In this document: positions 15,472 through 23,019 of the stretch, in pieces
How the letters are laid out: each line of letters begins with the position of its first letter
Position numbering within the stretch: position 1 is the stretch's first letter
Origin: Clostridiaceae bacterium
GTDB lineage: Bacteria > Bacillota > Clostridia > Acetivibrionales > DUMC01
Assembly (NCBI GenBank): GCA_012512865.1
Contig: JAAZDH010000117.1
Span: 1-24,562, forward strand
Reading direction: 5' to 3'
DNA length: 24,562 nucleotides
Notes under the pieces: generated by a model
What the model saw: the letters and a program-made list of their open reading frames with translations, nothing else
Told to the model about the DNA's origin: nothing
The model's database searches: none
Program-made: the position numbers and the translations under genes

Positions 15472-18400
15472 ATGAGGGAGGAAATTAACAAGAACATTTG
15501 CCAGGATATAATTCAAATACGGTCAAAAGAAGATTTAGCAAGGATAAAGGAAGATTACATCAGCAAGACAAGCCAGTACAAGTACAGGGTTATGATATGT
15601 GCGGGTGCGGGATGTATTTCGTCAAATTGTACCAGTGTTAAAGAAGCATTGCTTAAATCCTTGCACGAGACGAACCTGCAGGATAAGGTCCTGGTGGCTG
15701 AAACCGGGTGCATGGGCACTTGCGACGTGGGACCGGTCATGCTGGTAATGCCGGGCGAGGTTTTCTATACTAAACTGGAACCTTCGGTTATCCCGGGTAT
15801 CGTGTATTCCCATTTTGTCAACGGAAAAATTAAAACAGACAATACCTATTTTGACAAGAGTAAAAATGAATATATACCTTACTTGAAAGATATAGACTAT
15901 TTCAAGGAACAGGTGAAAATCGCATTAAGGAATTGCGGCAGCGTGGATTATTCATCCCTTGAAGAGTACATAGCAAATGATGGATACATGGCACTGGCAA
16001 AGGTGCTCGGGGAAATGTCGCCTGCCCGGGTCGTGGAAGAAATCATAAAATCAGGTTTAAGAGGCCGGGGCGGCGGGGGCTTTCCCACGGGCATAAAGTG
16101 GCAGGCGGGATTAAAAGCGGAAGGCAAAGAGAAATATATCATTTGCAATGCGGATGAAGGTGACCCGGGTGCGTTCATGGACAGGAGCATACTGGAAGGG
16201 GACCCCCATTCCGTTATTGAAGGCATGATAATAGGGGGATATGCCATCGGGGCGTCGAAGGGGTATGTTTACGTAAGGGCTGAATACCCGCTTGCAATAG
16301 AAAGGCTCCAGGATGCCATCATGAAAGCCCGCAAGGCCGGCTTGCTGGGGAAAAACATTATGGGGGGCGATTTTGACTTTGATATTGAAATAAGAATAGG
16401 TGCAGGGGCTTTTGTATGCGGAGAGGAAACAGCCTTGATGCAGTCGATAGAAGGAAACAGGGGAGAGCCTACGCAAAAACCGCCCTTCCCGTTTGAAAAA
16501 GGCCTTTTTGGAAAGCCCACCATTATCAACAACGTTGAAACCTTTGCCAATGTCCCCCCGATTATTATCAGGGAAAGCGAGTGGTTTGCTAACCTTGGAA
16601 CGGGCAAAAGCAAGGGGACCAAGGTGTTTGCCCTGGCGGGGGATGTGAATAACACCGGCCTTGTTGAAGTACCAATGGGCATTACCGTTGGTGATATTGT
16701 TTACAAGATCGGCGGCGGGATTCCAAAACAAAAAGCATTTAAAGCGGCTCAAACCGGCGGTCCCTCAGGGGGATGCCTTACCAGGGAGCACCTTAATACC
16801 CCGATAGATTATGATTCCCTTACGGAGCTTGGAACCATCATGGGGTCCGGCGGATTAATAATCATGGATGAAGATACGTGCATGGTCGATATGGCAAGGT
16901 TTTTCATGGAATTTGTACAGGATGAGTCATGCGGGAAATGCGTGCCTTGCAGGCTTGGGACCAAAAGGATGCTTGAAATCCTTGAAAGAATAATAAGGGG
17001 AGAAGGCAGGGAAGGGGATATCAAGCTCCTGGAGGAAATCGCGTACATGGTAAAGGAAGCAGCCTTGTGCGGGCTGGGCCAGACTGCTCCAAATCCTGTC
17101 CTCAGTACTATCAGGAACTTCAGGGAGGAATACGAGGAACACATCAAGCATAAGTACTGCCAGGCGGGAGTATGCGCGGACTTGTTTATTTCCCCGTGCC
17201 AGAATGCGTGCCCTGCCGGCGTCAACGTACCTGGATATATTGCATTAATAGCTGCCGGGAGGGTAAGGGATGCGTACAACCTGATAAGGAAAGAAAATCC
17301 TTTTCCTGCCGTATGCGGGAGGGTTTGTACCCATCCCTGCGAAAGCAAGTGCAGGAGGGGGCAGCTTGATGAACCCATTGCAATTGCAGATTTGAAGAGG
17401 TACGCGGCGGATTACGTGATGGCACACGAGGAGCCATACATGGACCTGGTGTTCCCGAAGAAGGGCAAGAGTGTCGGCATTATAGGGGCAGGACCTTCAG
17501 GGCTAACGTGCGGCTACTACCTTGCAAGGCTTGGATATGACGTGGATGTTTATGAAGCGCATAACGTGGCAGGAGGGATACTTGCCTTCGGGATACCGGA
17601 ATACAGGCTTCCGAAGCATGTGCTCGAATATGAGATAAAACAAATAGAGCAGGCAGGGGTGAAGATACACCTTAATACGGAGGTAGGCGTTGATATAAGC
17701 TTTTACAAGTTAAAGGAGAAGCATGACGCGATTTATATAGCCGCGGGAACACAATTCTCGAGAAAAGCTGATATCCCGGGCGAAGATATGAAAGGTGTAT
17801 ACCATGGCCTCGAGTTCTTGAGGGATGTCAACCTTGGAAAGGACGTCAAGGTTGGCGACAAGATCGCTGTCATCGGCGGGGGGAATACTGCCATAGATTC
17901 AGCCAGGACTGCTTTGCGGTTGGGTGCCAGGGAAGTTACAATCCTGTATAGAAGGGGCATAGAAGATATGCCAGCAGATAAAAGGGAAATAGAAGATGCT
18001 ATTAATGAGGGGATAAAAATAGTGCCTTACGTATCGCCCGTAGAATTTATCGGTGAAGACAGGGTTACGGGGGTGCGGTGCATCAGGATGGAATTGGGCG
18101 AATTTGATTCAAGCGGCAGGAGAAAGCCAAGGCCCATCAAGGGGACGGAATTTACAGTAGATGTTGACATGGTTATCCCCGCCGTGAGCCAGTATTCGGA
18201 TTTGCCGTTTATAAACAAGGAGGAACTGGAAGTCACAAGATGGGGAACATTTATCACGGACGGCGATACATTGATGACGAAGATGAAAGGCATATTTGCC
18301 GGCGGAGACGTTGTAAGGGGTTCGGATACGGTGATTACGGCCATTGCCGACGGGAAAAAGGCGGCAAAATCCATAGATATTTATCTTGGGGGCAATGGAA

Positions 18401-18597
18401 TCCTTAACACCGGGGAAGATATAGAAATACCAATGGCGACGGACGAAGAGGAAATCGTGGAGCATGAGAGATTTCCCATGAAATATCTTGACCCGGAAGA
18501 GCGAAAGAAATCTTTTGATGAAGTTGCGGCCGGTTTCCATAAATTAAATGCTATTGCCGAAGCAATGAGATGCTTGAGATGCGACAGGAGGGTTTAG
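15472..18597 (+). CDS. hydB: HydB (NuoF-like) fused to a GltD/NfnB-like flavoprotein
   Basis: This 1041-residue fusion is the NAD(H)/FMN subunit of the hydrogenase plus a second pyridine-nucleotide flavoprotein. Residues 38-120 form a thioredoxin-like [2Fe-2S] domain (Cys43, Cys48, Cys80, Cys84). Residues about 155-550 are the NuoF core, with the glycine-rich FMN/NADH loop GRGGGGFPTG (198-207) and the [4Fe-4S] site CGKCVPC (487-493) plus Cys533. The usual C-terminal two-cluster ferredoxin domain of HydB is absent. Instead, residues about 572-970 are GltD-like: cysteine-rich iron-sulfur region (576-627), FAD motif GAGPSGL (672-678), second nucleotide motif GGGNTA (802-807) followed by YRR (826-828), and closing FAD motif GGDVV (944-948). 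The ending RCLRC is typical of GltD. It stops 2 bp before hydA. Whether NADP(H) is used is inferred. Confidence 0.93.
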   Translation: MREEINKNICQDIIQIRSKEDLARIKEDYISKTSQYKYRVMICAGAGCISSNCTSVKEALLKSLHETNLQDKVLVAETGCMGTCDVGPVMLVMPGEVFYTKLEPSVIPGIVYSHFVNGKIKTDNTYFDKSKNEYIPYLKDIDYFKEQVKIALRNCGSVDYSSLEEYIANDGYMALAKVLGEMSPARVVEEIIKSGLRGRGGGGFPTGIKWQAGLKAEGKEKYIICNADEGDPGAFMDRSILEGDPHSVIEGMIIGGYAIGASKGYVYVRAEYPLAIERLQDAIMKARKAGLLGKNIMGGDFDFDIEIRIGAGAFVCGEETALMQSIEGNRGEPTQKPPFPFEKGLFGKPTIINNVETFANVPPIIIRESEWFANLGTGKSKGTKVFALAGDVNNTGLVEVPMGITVGDIVYKIGGGIPKQKAFKAAQTGGPSGGCLTREHLNTPIDYDSLTELGTIMGSGGLIIMDEDTCMVDMARFFMEFVQDESCGKCVPCRLGTKRMLEILERIIRGEGREGDIKLLEEIAYMVKEAALCGLGQTAPNPVLSTIRNFREEYEEHIKHKYCQAGVCADLFISPCQNACPAGVNVPGYIALIAAGRVRDAYNLIRKENPFPAVCGRVCTHPCESKCRRGQLDEPIAIADLKRYAADYVMAHEEPYMDLVFPKKGKSVGIIGAGPSGLTCGYYLARLGYDVDVYEAHNVAGGILAFGIPEYRLPKHVLEYEIKQIEQAGVKIHLNTEVGVDISFYKLKEKHDAIYIAAGTQFSRKADIPGEDMKGVYHGLEFLRDVNLGKDVKVGDKIAVIGGGNTAIDSARTALRLGAREVTILYRRGIEDMPADKREIEDAINEGIKIVPYVSPVEFIGEDRVTGVRCIRMELGEFDSSGRRKPRPIKGTEFTVDVDMVIPAVSQYSDLPFINKEELEVTRWGTFITDGDTLMTKMKGIFAGGDVVRGSDTVITAIADGKKAAKSIDIYLGGNGILNTGEDIEIPMATDEEEIVEHERFPMKYLDPEERKKSFDEVAAGFHKLNAIAEAMRCLRCDRRV

Positions 18598-18599
18598 TT

Positions 18600-20363
18600 A
18601 TGGTGAATTTAACTATAAATGGCAAGAAAATTTCGGTACCCGAGGGTACGACAATACTTGAAGCAGCAAAACAGAACAACATAATGATACCGACTTTATG
18701 CTACATGGAGGGAGTACACAGTTTTGGTTCCTGCAGGATATGCGTGGTTGAAGTGGAAGGAGCAAAAACCCTCCAGGCATCATGTATAACTGCTGTAAGA
18801 GAAGGAATGGTTGTCAGGACAAATACTGAGGAGGTCAGGAAAACAAGGAAGCTGATATACGAGCTTGTTCTTTCCGACCACCCCAAGGATTGCCTTAATT
18901 GTGCAAGAAACCAGGACTGCGAACTGCAAAAGCTGGGCGAGATTATACAGATAAGCGAGTCAAGATTCGAGGGAGAAAAATCAAAAGTAAAAATTGATGA
19001 TTCCTCGCCTTCAATAATTAGGGATTCATCCAAATGTGTCTTGTGCAGGAGGTGTGTGACCGTCTGCAATGAAATACAGGGGGTGGGGATATTAAATGCA
19101 CAGCAGAGGGGATTTAGGACAACTATTGCCCCAGCTGCAGACTTGCCGCTAAGTTCCGTTGATTGCAGTTATTGCGGGCAGTGTACCACCGTATGCCCTG
19201 TCGGAGCCCTCCAGGAGAATGAATCCATGTGGAGGGTGTGGCAAGCCCTAGATGACAAGCGGAAAAGGGTGGTTATCCAGACGGCTCCTGCCATAAGGGC
19301 GGCCCTTGGCGAAGAATTCGGATATGAACCGGGCACCCTGGTTACGGGAAAAATGGTGACGGCCCTTAAGCTTATGGGATTTGACGATGTCTTTGACACG
19401 AATTTTGCCGCAGATTTGACCATAATAGAAGAGGGAAACGAGTTCCTGCAAAGAATAAAGAGGGCTTTTTCGGGGGAAGAGGTTGCCTTGCCGATGGTCA
19501 CCAGCTGCAGCCCCGGCTGGGTTAAGTTCGTGGAGCATAATTTCCCCGGGGAGCTTGACCACATTTCAACCTGCAAATCCCCCCACATGATGATGGGAGC
19601 CCTTGTTAAATCCTACTACGCGGATAAGATTGGCATAGACCCGGAGGACATATTTGTAGTTTCTGTCATGCCGTGTACCGCGAAAAAATTCGAAATTACA
19701 AGGCCGGAAATGGTTAATAACGGGGTTCCCAATGTAGATGCGGTTATAACGACAAGGGAGCTTGCAAGAATGATAAAGGAGGCGGGAATCGATTTTAAAA
19801 CATTGGAGGATGGCGAATTTGACAATCTATTGGGGCTTTCCACCGGCGCAGCGGATATTTTTGCAACCACAGGCGGCGTTATGGAGGCTGCCTTGAGAAC
19901 CGTGTACGAAATTATAACCGGGCGGGAGATACCTTTCGAAAAACTGCACGTTACCCCGATTATGGGCTTGGAGCAGGTCAAAACCGCAGAAATCAAAATT
20001 GAAAACCCACTGGATGAGTACAGGTTCCTCAATGGTGTTACCGTTAAAATCGCTGTAACGAGCGGGCTTGCAGGGGCAAGAAAGCTCATGGAGGAAGTCG
20101 AAAAAGGGCAATCCCCTTACCACTTCATTGAAGTCATGGGCTGCCCGGGTGGTTGCATCAGCGGGGGCGGCCAGCCAAGGCCTACCAATGACGAAACCAG
20201 GAAGAAGCGAATGGAAGCCATATACAAGGAGGATGAAGGGAAAGAGCTCAGGAAATCCCATGAAAACCCGTTCATAAAGAAAATATACGAGGAATTCCTG
20301 AAGGAGCCACTTGGGCATAAGTCCCACGAACTGCTGCACACCCATTATATGGCACGGGTGTGA
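18600..20363 (+). CDS. hydA: HydA, catalytic [FeFe]-hydrogenase subunit
   Basis: This subunit makes or consumes H2 at the H-cluster. It has 587 residues from this start. The N-terminal [2Fe-2S] domain uses Cys34/45/48/62, the His-ligated cluster His94/Cys98/101/107, and two [4Fe-4S] clusters Cys146/149/152/156 and 189/192/195/199. The H-cluster domain carries L1 TSCSPGW (301-307), L2 MPCTAKKFE (357-365) and L3 with GCPGGC (514-519) and GGGQP. L1 has Ser where many monomeric enzymes have a second Cys. An in-frame ATG at 18570 lies inside hydB; ATG 18600 is chosen because AGGAGGG (18586-18592) is 7 bases away. It is tightly coupled to hydB. Maturation genes hydEFG are not in the window. Confidence 0.96.
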   Translation: MVNLTINGKKISVPEGTTILEAAKQNNIMIPTLCYMEGVHSFGSCRICVVEVEGAKTLQASCITAVREGMVVRTNTEEVRKTRKLIYELVLSDHPKDCLNCARNQDCELQKLGEIIQISESRFEGEKSKVKIDDSSPSIIRDSSKCVLCRRCVTVCNEIQGVGILNAQQRGFRTTIAPAADLPLSSVDCSYCGQCTTVCPVGALQENESMWRVWQALDDKRKRVVIQTAPAIRAALGEEFGYEPGTLVTGKMVTALKLMGFDDVFDTNFAADLTIIEEGNEFLQRIKRAFSGEEVALPMVTSCSPGWVKFVEHNFPGELDHISTCKSPHMMMGALVKSYYADKIGIDPEDIFVVSVMPCTAKKFEITRPEMVNNGVPNVDAVITTRELARMIKEAGIDFKTLEDGEFDNLLGLSTGAADIFATTGGVMEAALRTVYEIITGREIPFEKLHVTPIMGLEQVKTAEIKIENPLDEYRFLNGVTVKIAVTSGLAGARKLMEEVEKGQSPYHFIEVMGCPGGCISGGGQPRPTNDETRKKRMEAIYKEDEGKELRKSHENPFIKKIYEEFLKEPLGHKSHELLHTHYMARV

Positions 20364-20371
20364 CAGGGATG

Positions 20372-20445
20372 ACAGGGGGACGGGGGTAATGACACACGTG
20401 ACAAGGGAACGGGGGTAGTGACACACTGGAACCGTCCCCTGTTTT
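20372..20445. repeat. GC-rich REP-like element with terminator potential
   Basis: Two 22-bp units (20376-20397 and 20405-20426, 20 of 22 identical, 29-bp offset) share a GGGRACGGGGGTA core followed by TGACACAC. The segment ends CCGTCCCCTG (20432-20441), which can pair with CAGGGGGACGG (20373-20383) or with the second unit, followed by TTTT. It lies 8 bp after hydA and just beyond the speD stop. It may end the hyd transcript. The GGGGACGG/GTGTCA composition recalls REP-type elements of Clostridia, from memory only. Confidence 0.55.
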
Positions 20446-20449
20446 GATG

Positions 20450-21370
20450 TTAATAATCGATAGCCATATTTTGACCGTAAAATATCTCGTCCATTTCTTT
20501 CATTAACCGTTGGGTTATTTTCCTTGCTTCACCCGCATGAAGCTCATCCTTGGACAAACCAAAAAGGTAATTATCAAGGTCGAATTCCTTTAGCTTGCAC
20601 TTTGTATGGAAAATATTCTCCTGGTATACATTTACATCTATCATGTAATAACGATCAAGCACTTCCTTCGAGATGAAACTTTGGATCGAGGTAAGATTTT
20701 GATCGTTAAAAATTTTCCTGCCTGTTATATCCCTTGTAAATCCCCTGACCCGGTAGTCAATAGTCATAATATCTGCATCAAAGCAGCTGATAAGATAATT
20801 AAGGGCATTTAATGGCGATATTTTTCCGCAAGTTGAAACATCAATATCGGCACGAAACGTGCAAACGCCCCCATCAGGGTGATATTCCGGGTAGGTATGA
20901 ACTGTAATGTGGCTTTTATCAAGATGTGCCACTACGGATTCGGGTTTTATATTTTTTGCACTGCTTGCCTTGCTAATAATACAAGCATTATCAGCATTGT
21001 TTTCATCACTATTATCAAAACGATTTGTATCAAAATTACTTGTCTCAAGATCGAGATTATTCGCATCAAGGGAGTGACAATTGCCGCGGGGGATAATATT
21101 ATTTACTGGTTCTTCACTCACTAGGAGTGTTACACTGGCCCCTTGCGGGTCATAATCCTGTTTGGCAATATTAAGTATATTTGCTCCGATAATTTCCGTA
21201 ACATGTTTTAAAATTTTTGTAAGCCTTTCTGCATTGTACTGTTCATCTATATATGATATATAAGCATCTCTGTCAAACACCGTTTTTGTGTAGCATATGT
21301 CATACATGTTGAATGACAAGGTTTTGGTGAGATTGTTGAATCCAAACAACTTTATTTTGTTGTTTTTCAT
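20450..21370 (-). CDS. speD: S-adenosylmethionine decarboxylase (E. coli SpeD type)
   Basis: The enzyme decarboxylates SAM to supply aminopropyl groups for spermidine. The sequence is strikingly like E. coli SpeD from the start (GFNNLTKTLSF) to the end (EIFYGQNM). The proenzyme self-cleaves between Lys152 and Ser153 in VAHLDKSHITVHTYPE; Ser153 becomes the pyruvoyl cofactor, and Cys181 (DVSTC) matches the catalytic Cys. It has 306 residues against about 264 in E. coli. The excess is an Asn/Asp-rich insert at about 93-140, just before the cleavage site, built from 15-bp repeats. The start ATG overlaps the stop of a three-codon upstream ORF, and the strong ribosome binding site fits that ORF better than speD. 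It has its own promoter; speE is not in the window. Confidence 0.94.
   Translation of the reverse strand: MKNNKIKLFGFNNLTKTLSFNMYDICYTKTVFDRDAYISYIDEQYNAERLTKILKHVTEIIGANILNIAKQDYDPQGASVTLLVSEEPVNNIIPRGNCHSLDANNLDLETSNFDTNRFDNSDENNADNACIISKASSAKNIKPESVVAHLDKSHITVHTYPEYHPDGGVCTFRADIDVSTCGKISPLNALNYLISCFDADIMTIDYRVRGFTRDITGRKIFNDQNLTSIQSFISKEVLDRYYMIDVNVYQENIFHTKCKLKEFDLDNYLFGLSKDELHAGEARKITQRLMKEMDEIFYGQNMAIDY
21013..21057. repeat. 15-bp repeats within speD
   Basis: On the plus strand TATCAAAACGATTTG (21013-21027), TATCAAAATTACTTG (21028-21042) and the more diverged TCTCAAGATCGAGAT (21043-21057) lie in tandem. They encode a five-residue pattern (LDLET, SNFDT, NRFDN) in the insert ahead of the SpeD self-cleavage site. 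The period keeps the reading frame. Confidence 0.55.
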
Positions 21371-21378
21371 TTTGCCAT
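21367..21378 (-). CDS. Three-codon upstream ORF (Met-Ala-Lys) before speD
   Basis: The minus strand reads ATG GCA AAA TGA, and the TGA overlaps the speD start as ATGA. The ribosome binding site AAAGGAGG (21392-21385) is 6 bases from this ATG but 14 from speD, so ribosomes should start here first and reach speD by termination-reinitiation. Whether it is translated is inferred. Confidence 0.45.
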   Translation of the reverse strand: MAK

Positions 21379-21471
21379 TATCAACCTCCTTTGAAAAACA
21401 AGTGTTGAACGGTTATTATATATTCTAACATGATTGTTTTTAATGCAGTGCCTCCTTTCTTGTGAAAAGTA

Positions 21472-21500
21472 ATTTTACTCAATAACCAAGTTCAAGTCAA
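21472..21500 (-). promoter_or_regulatory. Promoter of speD
   Basis: Read on the minus strand: -35 TTGACT (21500-21495), 17-bp spacer, -10 TAAAAT (21477-21472). It lies directly after the argJ stop codon, giving a leader of about 95 bases. That leader has a first AAAGGAGG (minus 21458-21451) without a well-placed start codon, and a second one serving the upstream ORF and speD. Confidence 0.65.
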
Positions 21501-21502
21501 GC

Positions 21503-22705
21503 CTAAGTCCTGTAGCTTCCGTTTATTTTAACATAGTCATATGATAAATCGCAGGTCCACATCCTGTCGGAGAACTTGCCTTCCTTTAATTTCAATGTAA
21601 TTACGATATTCTTCTGCTGGAGTATGCTCTTGGCTTTTGCCTCGTCAAAAGCAACGGCAGCCCCGTTTTTGCATACCAACAGGTTCCCCAGGTAAATGTC
21701 AACTTTTTCAGGATTAAAGGATGCACCTGAATAGCCTGCTGCATTCAGAATCCTTCCCCAGTTGGCATCTTCGCCAAACAAGGCAGTTTTAACAAGGGGT
21801 GATTTTGCAACAGCGCTTACTATATTATACGCATCTTTTTCGCTGGCTGCACCTTCCGCAATTATTTCCACGAACTTGGTTGCCCCTTCGCCATCCATGG
21901 CTATCATCCTGGCAAGCTCGGTACAAACATAGTTGATGGCATCCTTGAACCTCTTGTAATCCTTGTCTTCATTTATTATCGGCGGATTATCAGCCATCCC
22001 GTTTGCCAAAATAACCACCATGTCGCAGACGCTCGTATCTCCATCAATGGAAACCCTGTTAAACGTGTGGCTTACAACCTCGCTCAAGGCTTTTTGCAAA
22101 AGCCCCCTTGATATGTTTATATCCGTTGTAATAACCCCTATTAACGTGGCCATTTGGGGGTGAATCATGCCTGAGCCTTTTGCCATACCTCCTATAACAA
22201 CAGGTTTTCCTTGTATATTAAACTCTATGGCGATTTCCTTGGGAACCGTGTCAGTAGTCATTATTGCTTCCAAAGCATCATGGCCGCCATCAGGTGACAT
22301 TTCTGAAACAAGCTGTTCAATTGCAGGCTTGATAACCTCCATGTTTAAGGGAACGCCTATAACGCCGGTGGAACCAACAAGAATATTTTCGGGCATGCAT
22401 TCCAGGTACGGGGCTGTCAATTCGGCAATTTCCTTTGCATCCCGGTAGCCTTGCTCACCCACGCATGCATTGGCATTACCGCTGTTTATGACAATGGCGG
22501 TGGCATACCCGCTCTTTATATGCTCCATGGTTACCTGCAATGAATGGCCCTTCACGATATTGGTGGTAAAGACTCCCGCTGCTGCCGCGAGGTCCTCTGA
22601 ACAAACTATTGCCAGGTCCTTCTTCCCGTTTTTCTTAATGCCACACGATATTCCTGCGGCAAAAAAACCTTCAGATGCCGTAACACCTCCGTCTATAAGA
22701 CGCAT
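21503..22705 (-). CDS. argJ: ArgJ, ornithine/glutamate N-acetyltransferase
   Basis: ArgJ transfers the acetyl group from N-acetylornithine to glutamate in the cyclic arginine pathway; many versions also make N-acetylglutamate from acetyl-CoA. The proenzyme cuts itself in the MAKGSGM...HPQMATLIG segment. The new N-terminal nucleophile is the Thr of MAT (residue 187 of this 400-residue form), giving alpha and beta chains. The oxyanion-hole segment STGVIGVPL and the Asn-rich region near the end of the alpha chain are present. ATG 22705 is chosen over an in-frame ATG at 22735: GGAG lies 8 bases before the former, none before the latter, and family members begin close to IxGGVTA. No other arg genes are in the window. 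It has its own promoter and a leader with three TTTGCAAA palindromes. Confidence 0.94.
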   Translation of the reverse strand: MRLIDGGVTASEGFFAAGISCGIKKNGKKDLAIVCSEDLAAAAGVFTTNIVKGHSLQVTMEHIKSGYATAIVINSGNANACVGEQGYRDAKEIAELTAPYLECMPENILVGSTGVIGVPLNMEVIKPAIEQLVSEMSPDGGHDALEAIMTTDTVPKEIAIEFNIQGKPVVIGGMAKGSGMIHPQMATLIGVITTDINISRGLLQKALSEVVSHTFNRVSIDGDTSVCDMVVILANGMADNPPIINEDKDYKRFKDAINYVCTELARMIAMDGEGATKFVEIIAEGAASEKDAYNIVSAVAKSPLVKTALFGEDANWGRILNAAGYSGASFNPEKVDIYLGNLLVCKNGAAVAFDEAKAKSILQQKNIVITLKLKEGKFSDRMWTCDLSYDYVKINGSYRT

Positions 22706-22739
22706 ACATTTCACTCCAGTCAAATCCAGATTCATTTGT

Positions 22740-22781
22740 TTTGCAAATTATTTGCAAATGCTTTGCAAAAAACAAACGTTT
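22740..22781. promoter_or_regulatory. Phased TTTGCAAA palindromes in the argJ leader
   Basis: The octamer TTTGCAAA occurs at 22740-22747, 22751-22758 and 22762-22769, exactly 11 bp apart. A different palindrome, AAACGTTT, follows at 22774-22781. They lie between the argJ promoter and start codon, about 30-60 bases into the expected transcript. The pattern suggests an operator array on one DNA face. It does not resemble the usual ARG box of ArgR/AhrC. Confidence 0.55.
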
Positions 22782-22808
22782 ACATAAAGCGAAATCTAAA
22801 TCATTTAA

Positions 22809-22837
22809 ATTATACAGAAATAGGTGCTAATGTTCAA
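22809..22837 (-). promoter_or_regulatory. Promoter of argJ
   Basis: Read on the minus strand: -35 TTGAAC (22837-22832), 17-bp spacer, -10 TATAAT (22814-22809). It predicts a leader of roughly 95 bases before ATG 22705. Confidence 0.65.
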
Positions 22838-22870
22838 TGATTTTTGCTAAAAATTTATATATTTTTTACC

Positions 22871-22882
22871 GCATTGCAATGC
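22871..22882. repeat. 12-bp perfect palindrome GCATTGCAATGC
   Basis: A perfect 12-bp palindrome lies between valS and the argJ promoter, next to an AT-rich run. It could be a protein-binding site or part of the valS 3' region. No T-run follows it in the valS direction. Confidence 0.35.
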
Positions 22883-22925
22883 AGGCACAGCAAGCTATCT
22901 TCACAACAAGCACCTCGGAAAGAAC

Positions 22926-22974
22926 TGCCTTGCCGGCCAGCTTCAATGATATATCGAGCCATCCCGGCAAGGCA
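22926..22974. repeat. 11-bp perfect inverted repeat after valS
   Basis: TGCCTTGCCGG (22926-22936) and CCGGCAAGGCA (22964-22974) are exact inverted copies around a 27-base loop, 45 bp downstream of the valS stop. The arms are GC-rich compared with the flanks. It is probably an mRNA 3' hairpin for valS, but it lacks a U-run, so intrinsic termination is uncertain. Confidence 0.5.
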
Positions 22975-23019
22975 TCGCAAGTATATTGCCCGCTGTTCAA
23001 CATATTGTTCAAGCCATTG

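Noticed and set aside
16111..16752. Long minus-strand frame of 213 codons inside hydB
   Set aside because: Antisense shadow of the conserved NuoF core; no promoter or ribosome binding site.
21379..21430. 16-codon leader peptide (starting MLEYIITVQ) upstream of speD
   Set aside because: The nearest ribosome binding site is about 19 bases from its ATG, too far; the Met-Ala-Lys frame has a much better placed one.
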